From Glandiceps talaboti (taxonomy: Eukaryota; Hemichordata; Enteropneusta; Spengelidae): DNA of 64,000 nucleotides. Numbering within the stretch: the stretch's first letter is position 1; each line of letters opens with the position of its first letter. The stretch covers positions 14,029,098 to 14,093,097 of the forward strand of contig NC_135560.1 of assembly GCF_964340395.1 (NCBI RefSeq), given 5' to 3'. Under the pieces are notes generated by a model. The model ran no database searches. It was not told the origin of the DNA and worked only from the letters and a program-made list of their open reading frames with translations. Shown here one piece after another: positions 42,051-64,000 of the stretch. The translations under genes and the position numbers were made by a program.

Positions 42051-42370
42051 TCTTTCTATGACTGTGATCATAGCTATGACCATATAAGGAAATGAAAAAG
42101 ACTCGGTTCCACTATGAGATATGTAAATTAAATCAATTGGCACACACATTGTTCCTGCAGCATTGCCATATAAGGAAATCAAATTTATCTTTCTATGAAA
42201 TTAATGACCATATAAGGACATTAAAAAAGACTAAGTTCCTCTATGACATGTAAATTAAGTTCACTGGCACATTGTTCCTGCAGCATTGCCATAAAAGGAA
42301 ATCCATGTAATCTTTCTATGACAATATATGACCATATAAGGACATCCAGCAACATTGCCATATAAGGAAA
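42051..42370. repeat. tandem repeat of about 130 bp carrying six CArG boxes
   Basis: Two and a half copies, each starting TCTTTCTATGA (42051, 42188, 42311). Six CC(A/T)6GG sites: 42080-42089, 42166-42175, 42208-42217, 42289-42298, 42332-42341, 42358-42367. Five read CCATATAAGG and one CCATAAAAGG. It lies between the 3' ends of SUPT7L and the MAM gene. Confidence 0.8.
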
Positions 42371-42801
42371 ATGTTACTTATGGAATGCATATTTTTCTTG
42401 AAAATTCACCTCGGCTGGGAGATAGATGTGCAGACATTAACATTAATAGAAATCCTCAAAATTTCATATGTGGAAATTGTATTCTCTGCTCATGTATTGT
42501 TACCATCTATGGAAATCAAAAAGTGTCATGCTAAAGCAAGTAGGTCCCACTTGTAGTGTGCTGTTGCCAGCAGAGAAATGATTATTCTTCCATTTATCCA
42601 AGTAAAACTCTTGTTTGATTTGTGGATTCGAAGACAACTAGCATGATTCCCTGGCTAGCTCTCTCTGTCTCTCTTGACAAGTTCATGAGCCACATTCAAG
42701 TAAACCCTGAAAGATTGAAAGATACTAAACACCCTGTGTAGAGTTGTTACCTCGATGTGCTTTTCATCAGTTGGGTCACCCAACATTCACTCAAAAAAAT
42801 G

Positions 42802-42807
42802 TTTATT
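42802..42807 (-). promoter_or_regulatory. poly(A) signal of the MAM-domain gene
   Basis: AATAAA on the minus strand about 140 nt downstream of the stop at 42947, giving a short 3' UTR. Confidence 0.6.
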
Positions 42808-42946
42808 TCAGATCAGAAATAACTAAAAATGCACCACTTTGTACATTAACTGTCGACAACACAATTTGATTTCAATTCAAACTGAAGATGGACCTCTCTC
42901 AAAAAAAGGGCGGATAAAAGGTTTGTCAAAGTTATGTTCTTGGCAG

Positions 42947-57517
<14,571 letters not shown>

Positions 57518-60065
57518 GTCGCTTCGTACAGATCGTCTCCTCAGCACTCGAGTGTTCATATCCACTGTGACAACTTGGCTACGTCCACTGTTTTGTACAC
57601 TCTCTGTCTCTCGTTTCATATCAGATTCTGACAAATCTTGGAATGAATCACTCCAAAACTTTATAGATCGTTTAGTGCGTCAGACCATACCCTGTGACGA
57701 CGGTCCCACCACCCCACTGCATTACAACTCTATTAAAGTTGGATGTCAAAGCTTGGCCGACCTTACCCCTGTAAAGACGTAAATATTCAACTGTCATGAC
57801 CGGACAAAACCATTAGGTCGGAGAGGGGAGTCACTATAAAATTTGATGTTCTCTTGCTGATGACGAATCGGAAAGGGATTTCCTGGAAGTTTTTCCAAGT
57901 ATGGAAGATCCATCGACGTGGTCAAGTAGATTTACATATGCGCTATTACGTAAATATTGAAGGTGCAACATCTGTATTGCTCATCCGGGTGGCTCTAGCT
58001 CCGAAGTGACAATCCTTGTTCAACCCTGGAGTTCAATCTGCGCCAAACATTTTCGTGGTTAATTGTCGCTAATTTTGTGGCCGAGTGTCTAGTCTTGAAA
58101 TCCATATTTTAAATTGTTTGGGTTTTAAGTTTAAGCTTAAATTTTCCTGTAATTTAAACTTTATACGTAAATATCATAATACGATGTCCAGCAAGTCCTC
58201 TTAAAAATCGTTTCACGTTTCGATAGGCGTGGTCGGTGTTAATGAAATCTCTCACCTGTTGAGGTATTCACATTTTTTAAAGGAGTTCTTTATTCTCACT
58301 TTTTCAATGGTTAACCACTCACCCATCTAAACCAAAGAAGTGTGTCTTGTAAGTTGTATACCGCCAACACTCTAAGCTTGCTTTGCTGTCAGTGAGTTGC
58401 CTTTATTAAAACACCACACACATTGTACACCGAATGAAATTCGATCACACTGCGGCCACTATTCTATTTGACCCCTCTGTACATACAGTTAGGAACACGT
58501 CGAACGTGGCAACACTTCCGCTGTGCTTCAGGAGTACTTTGCTAATGATGTCGATCTCAGCCTTCAAGCGGGCCTTCAAGGCATTGCCTTCACCTAAACA
58601 ACCTTTCAACTTTGACCCATAAGTTGATGGGGTCAATCAGCTGACAGGATCTGTTACTCGACTAGCTATAGCTAAGCTTGATCATAGATGGGAGATCAAG
58701 CGTGCCTCAACTACTTTTGTCACTGCATGTTTTGAGTGTTTTGACTTCACACTTCACAATGTAAGTCTACCAACTTAGTATCATTTCAGTCTCAGAACAA
58801 AACAAGATGTCTTGTCATGGCGGTCCCCTGAAACACACGGTCGTCCCCACAGGTACACGAATCAATCTGTATGATTATTTTTTACATGTAATGTATGGTA
58901 AATAAGTCTTATTGTGGTCGTCCCTTTATCACTCTATGATAGAGGGAGTGTGGTCTAGTGCAAGCATATGTATAATGCACAGACGTTTTACAGGTGGGAA
59001 CGACATATAGTTATCAAAGCTTGCCTACATTTAGTCCTACTTGCAGACGGTGATTTTTACACGTTCCTTTTCCTTCTCTGTCTGCAAGCAGGACTAACCT
59101 ACATTATACAAGTAATCTGGTAATATGTATTTGTCAGTGTGTTGGGACACGGTTGGTGGAGGGTCTATGGGACACTATACATACAATGTTTATACATGCA
59201 TACAATGACAAGTTCCAGGGCAAATACAGTCCTATGATTAGCTTAGATATTTGTAGCATTATTAAAGATTCTGAGGTTTTTTATTGTTTCTTGATTTGCA
59301 CTGAAAAGTAATAATACAATTATTGCAACTATTATCCTATAATATTATAAAGAATGTCCGTCTCGAAATGATAGAGGGAATATTTAATGTTTCAGGGATC
59401 ATCATAATAATATTTTGAAAGTTGCATTTCCCGTTGGTTAAAACTCCCGGTAGAAGTAGAAAAAAAAACCTGTAATCTCTATGTACACACGATAGTGGTC
59501 TGGGGTATTTATTAGATAATACATGTGTAGTGCGTTCGATGAACTTAGCCTATAGTTTCTCACCGAACATCGCATAAAACAGGCTGTAAAAATCATATGG
59601 ATGTTTCGGATGAATGTTTCCTGAATGTGTCCGTGACCTGTATCCATCGTCGAGAAATGTATCAAGTTTTATGTGTTGTATCTCATTATGCGGAAAGGGG
59701 TCTATGCCCAGGGTCCTATCACATTATAGGGGTCATTTTACTCGTATGATTTTTGAACCAATGTCATTACGTTTAATGTCCCCACTCCCTCTGGATGATA
59801 ATAACACGTGATAAAGCTAAAGGAAGTGTGGTAATGCAACATTGTATAGCAGGTTTGTCAATGTCTACAGCAGGTTTGATTGTAATTTCATTTACATGTG
59901 TAAAGAGCGATAGAAGTTGGGCAACACATCAATTGGTTATTAAATCCGTAGCCCCCCGTTATCGTTCATGTAATAATATCTTGCATGCAATCATTCATTG
60001 TATTATTAGAAATAAACCATTCATCAGAAATCGACAGCTCTCGCGACATCTCAGTAGTACACAAC
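57518..60065. other. intergenic region between divergent MAM and HYKK genes
   Basis: Contains both 5' flanks. No TATA box or known motif cluster stands out. A small inverted repeat lies at 59023-59100. A 60-codon minus-strand frame at 58445-58636 looks somewhat coding-like but has no recognised homology or splice partner. Confidence 0.5.
59023..59100. repeat. short inverted repeat
   Basis: TTAGTCCTACTTGCAGAC on the left is inverse to GTCTGCAAGCAGGACTAA on the right, with a loop of about 30 nt. The right-arm word also occurs near 53038-53055 in MAM intron 1, suggesting a dispersed element end. Confidence 0.5.
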
Positions 60066-63000
60066 ATGGCGAGTGAAAACGAAACAAAAGCGGAAGTGGA
60101 CGATGATGACAATAATTACGGAGACCAACTTGACGATGCAAAAGTTGAAACTATAAAACAACTGATAGAACAGATGTATGATTTGGAAGTTCTCAGTGTC
60201 ACCAAACTCAACAGTTTTAGTGATGAGATCTTCCTAGTTTCTAGTGCATCAGGAGATGAAAAATATGTTTTAAAGCTTCTCAAGGAACCCGGGCTTTGCG
60301 ATGAGTACGTAACAGGTGTAGTCGAAATGATGCGACATCTACGTTACCATGGTATCAATTGCCCCCGTCCCGTCCAACTTTCCAACGACAGATGGTTTGC
60401 AAGAGTAGACCGCGAAGGTAAGATGAGACGGTGGTATAACTGTGTTGGGGCTATGTTTTATCTGTCACCTCATGAGATACTATTACCCCGTTTCCGAGAT
60501 GAGCAACCATGAAATAGAGATAAAAAACGAGTTAGGATACGCATAACTTTTTAAACTCGTTTTGTTTATGTTAAATTTACAGGGGTATCTATCCCGAATG
60601 GTAATAGACACGAACTCTTTGTATTATCTGTCATCAGTTGGACCTATGAATCAATGCATTTGACAGCTGAAATCGAAATGCAAAAAAGATAACACATGCT
60701 GTTTATCAAGTAACATAGAGCTGTTCGACTCAGCTGATTACAGTTAATTATTTCAGCTCATCTTAAACTCCAAAATGTAGTACGTATAACTATGACACTG
60801 AGACCTACGTGTAACATAACTTTTAACATTCCATACACTAGAGAACTGGAGAAATGTGATTTTACTTGCAATGTTTACATTCGGTGCTAGATTTAAATTA
60901 GTGTCTTGAAATGTACATCATGAAAAACTAATCATTTGGTTGGAATTATTATTACTGTAATCGACCGCTTACATACCCCGTCATGTCATAGATATGAGAT
61001 GAGAAGCTTGTAAGAACTCTTCCATGCAAATTTTCATATCTTGTCTATTTCAGGTCACAGTGGGGTCCTTTTCCTACAGACTTATCTACCTGGTATGTTA
61101 CTTTATGACATTGACCCCCACACATGACATGCACTACGCTGCTGGCTGCTATCTAGGAAACGTAGACACGGTGTTACAGGTGAGAAGACCCTCCAACCTT
61201 GTCTTTGACGGTTTATGGACGACTGAACGCACGATTGTACCGTATTCAGTTTTAATTGTAACAATGACCACATATAGGTGTACTCTAGATGTTATTCGTG
61301 GCATCGAATAATCTCTTCTCCACGTCTAGCTCATTGAGAAATCGTGAACCAAAAGTTGTTCATGTAAATGAGTAAACCCCAACGGTTAGAATGGTGTAAA
61401 CAACGTTTAAGTAGCGTCCTGGTTAGTGGACTGAGCACAAAATTTAATGTACTAACTTATCATTGGCCGGAATTGTGTTATTTAAGCATAGACCCTACAC
61501 GAAACAAAGACATGAATTTAATGACCCATGCCTTCAGTTGAATGTGAAATTTCGTCTCTGGACCTCATTGAGCTAGACGTGAAGAGAGATCTTGAGATTC
61601 GATGCTAAAGATAGCATCTAGACTATATACGTTGGGCATACAGAAGACTATGTATGTTCTAAGAATCAAACAGGTTATGAAGAACGTGTAGTGAGAAAGT
61701 TGGTCTAAAGAGACTGACGATGTGTGTGTACATGTCTACATGACGTATTTGAACCAGTGAAGGTTGAGTTAGTTTTTGAATGTTTGGGGATGAATTGATC
61801 CAGAACAACATATTTGTTGTGATTTTCAGTTGGTCCAGTACGCGTGAGTGCGTGCATCTGTGTGCACATACATGAAAGTTTCTCTTTTCCAGAGTTTTTG
61901 TCATGATGGTTTGATAAACGATACGCCGGGTGGTGCTTGGTCCATGAAGCATGTTTCGTCGTTACGACTATACTACGATGCTATCAAAGACCAAGAACGG
62001 AAAGACCTGATTGAATTCTACATCCAAGAATTTGAGAAGGAAGTTCTTCCTAAGATTGACCAGTTAAAAGGAGGTATAATCTTACAACCGTTTTCGATAA
62101 ACTGTGACCACAAGCCATATTCCCATCAGGAGAACGGTTTACTATTTCCTATATAAACTTGGGTTTACTTCAATTACGTTGTGGTTCAAAACATACGATA
62201 AACATGGTTTTTATTTTCTTCAAACGGTAGGCAGGGGCTTGACATTTCTTCGACAAGACACGAAGTCGACAGACAGCAGTATATAATAGATTGTAATACA
62301 TATCTTTTAGAAATACTGAGTTTAGCTTATTTTCGGACTACTCAAAAATGAAAAGTTTGTATACAGTGCTACCCGTGTACATTACATGTAAGATGTCGAT
62401 TTCATGACCTGAAACGTTTCAGTTGGATGTAATGTACAGAAATTTTAAGTGATGTCAGCAGGGACTCTTGTGTGAGGAAAATGTACATGTATACAGGGGT
62501 CTTTATGTAGACGTATTCATATCGAGCCTATCATAAGTTTTGATCCTACAATCCAACAGATTTTACCAACGGTTTTATTTTTTTTTCTGACGATAGGCAT
62601 TATACACGGAGATTTCCATGATGAAAATATCATTACCACGCCGTTGGAAACTGTTACTAGCATGCTTGGGGACTTGGACAAGCGGCCAATTTTTGGTACA
62701 GAAAGACAATACCAAATTTCTGGACTTATAGACTTTGGCGATGTCCAGAGCTCGTACTATGCGTTTGGAGTCGCCATATCTATAGCTAATTTCATGATGG
62801 AAAGTGAAGATCCGTTTCCTGTTGGTGGTAATTTTCTCGCAGGTTACCAGTCCAACTTTACGCTTTCTGAACTGGAGAGGGCGATATTACCTACGTGCGT
62901 TTCAGCTCGTTTGTGCCAGGAAATGGTATTGGCACGGCACCAGCTAACAATTAATTCCAGTGATAGACGTCTTGTGGGATATGAACGAAAAGCTTGGACT

Positions 63001-63096
63001 TTGTTAGATAAAATGCGACACATGAGAATGCATGAAATAAGCGCGAAATGGAATGATATTATAGCATCGTACAAGACAGAAGTCGGAAATGGTTGA
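60066..63096 (+). CDS. HYKK: HYKK, hydroxylysine kinase (4 exons, frameshift in exon 2)
   Basis: Hydroxylysine kinase (AGPHD1) phosphorylates 5-hydroxy-L-lysine with GTP in lysine/collagen breakdown. It belongs to the aminoglycoside phosphotransferase/choline kinase fold. Exons: 60066-60417, 61054-61179, 61893-62073, 62597-63096, with GT-AG borders. The Brenner motif HGDFHDEN (about 223-230) and the metal-binding IDFGD (D265) are intact, and the N-lobe lysine in YVLKLLKE is K70. Further matches to human HYKK are TYLPG, VGGNFLAGYQS and the helical C-terminus. About 385 residues would result, against 373 in human. Exon 2 is 126 nt, but the flanking phases require 125. It starts in one frame (HSGVLFLQTYLPG) and ends in another (MHYAAGCYLGNVDTVLQ). 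The switch maps to the C run at 61115-61119. An in-frame ATG at 59985 would add 27 residues; I chose 60066 because its length fits the family better. Confidence 0.93.
61115..61119 (+). other. HYKK: putative one-base insertion (C run) in HYKK exon 2
   Basis: Five consecutive C residues. Reading from the exon 1 phase meets a TGA seven bases after the run, while the homologous sequence continues in the frame one base over. Four C residues would keep the exon open and in phase with exon 3. This may be an assembly homopolymer error or a true allele. Confidence 0.8.
61284..61622. mobile_element. foldback MITE, family D copy 2
   Basis: Terminal inverted repeats begin TCTAGATG and end CATCTAGA. The arms carry GGCATCGAATAATCTCTTC and GAGATTCGATGC, with AGCTCATTGAGAAATCGTG against ACCTCATTGAGCTAGACG. 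It fills most of the intron between HYKK exons 2 and 3. Confidence 0.78.
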
Positions 63097-63140
63097 TTTC
63101 ATTGCTAAATGTGACTTTTTTTGGAAATGAAAAAAAAATT

Positions 63141-63146
63141 AATAAA
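63141..63146 (+). promoter_or_regulatory. HYKK: poly(A) signal of HYKK
   Basis: AATAAA 45 nt after the HYKK stop codon, in an A-rich stretch. Confidence 0.6.
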
Positions 63147-64000
63147 AACGTATCTCCATATACATTCGTCCCAATTAAATATGTGAATCGAATTTGTGAA
63201 AAAAAACTTTTTCGCTTCTTTTGTATTCTTCAAGTTACATATGTGAGTTTTAAAACCAATGACCATATTCTAAGAATGTCACGATTTCATGGAAGTAACT
63301 GTAAATTATGACCTTCACAGAGTGTATGCTTACAGAACACAATGACCCCCCCCCCCATCCACAATTTTCAAAACAGCATGACCCCCCCCCCCCCTGCCAA
63401 TTTCAAAAACAGGGTGACCCCCCACACACACTCACACACAAATCCACCCCCCACCCCCCGCTCAGGCCGAAGAAACTGACCGATCCCTTATTCAAACACA
63501 AACTTCAACATTCAATTTGGTAGAAAGTGTTTGGTATATTTTAATGAACCTGTTAGCGAATCAACACATACCAGCAATGTCAAATTGCATAATACTTTAA
63601 CATTTTTAAACATGAGTTGATAGTTGAAATTAGATATAAAATGTAATTTTGTGTATTAAAGGTGAAGCAGATCGGAGTTGACGGTGAATAAGTGTTTAAA
63701 TTAGTTCCGGAAGATACCGCCATGTCGGTACTAATAATTACATGTACATTTCATTCTCATTACACCATACTGACAGTGCAGGGGAAATTCCCGTATAACC
63801 ATAGACGGTGGAGACGTGTCTCTGTACAAGGTGCAACCGTAACCATAACAGTCATGGCAGACTAAGTGGTATTTCACTGATCAAACGTTCCGCCATAGTC
63901 TGCCAACGTGTTTATAGACGTGTATATTATATACTGGGTTATCTTCGACAATATGTCAGTATTATGGACACGTTTATTCTGATATCGTGGCATTCCATCA
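63147..64000. other. downstream of HYKK to the right edge
   Basis: No gene recognised. Holds C-rich low-complexity sequence at 63345-63465 and otherwise unremarkable AT-rich DNA. Confidence 0.5.

Larger units (their letters stand above)
40127..42801. other. intergenic region between convergent SUPT7L and MAM genes
   Basis: No coding exon recognised. It contains the family A MITE at 41194-41529, a short C/A-rich tract near 41760-41790 and the CArG-box tandem repeat. It also includes the start of the transition from CpG-poor to CpG-normal DNA. Confidence 0.6.

Overview
The window is animal genomic DNA. Genes are split by many GT-AG introns, base composition is AT-rich, and simple repeats and short foldback (MITE-like) elements are abundant. 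A TRIM-NHL gene plus metazoan UTP20, SUPT7L and HYKK orthologues suggest an invertebrate, possibly a marine deuterostome or lophotrochozoan. The species cannot be fixed from sequence alone. Reading frames were checked exon by exon: splice sites and phases chain without a break in every gene except HYKK, where one extra base breaks the frame.

Layout. (1) 1102-30636, minus strand: 35 consecutive exons for the N-terminal 1503 residues of UTP20, an SSU-processome HEAT-repeat protein. The rest lies beyond the left edge. (2) 4371-7025, plus strand: an intronless 884-residue TRIM-NHL gene (RING, two B-boxes, coiled coil, filamin, NHL) nested inside one UTP20 intron in the opposite direction. (3) 31066-39848, plus strand: SUPT7L (SAGA/STAGA 65-kDa subunit gamma) in nine exons. 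It shares a CpG-rich divergent promoter of about 430 bp with UTP20. (4) 42947-57517, minus strand: a five-exon single-pass membrane protein with one MAM domain and a tyrosine-containing cytoplasmic tail; its first intron is 9.2 kb. (5) 60066-63096, plus strand: HYKK (hydroxylysine kinase) in four exons, with a +1 frameshift in a C run in exon 2.

The two left-hand housekeeping genes (ribosome assembly and transcription co-activation) share a promoter and lie in CpG-poor DNA. The MAM and HYKK genes on the right lie in DNA with roughly normal CpG density. This looks like the mosaic gene-body methylation of invertebrates. Between the convergent SUPT7L and MAM genes is a tandem repeat carrying six perfect CArG boxes.

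Repeats include several foldback element families with two or three copies each in the window, one element inserted in another with a 10-bp target duplication, a fragment resembling the C-terminus of a retroelement (possibly Penelope-like), two minisatellites (20-bp and 47-bp units) and long microsatellites. I see no CRISPR array, tRNA or rRNA gene and no convincing whole-window 'system'. The best candidates for follow-up are the nested TRIM-NHL gene, the MAM receptor-like protein, the CArG cluster and the HYKK frameshift.
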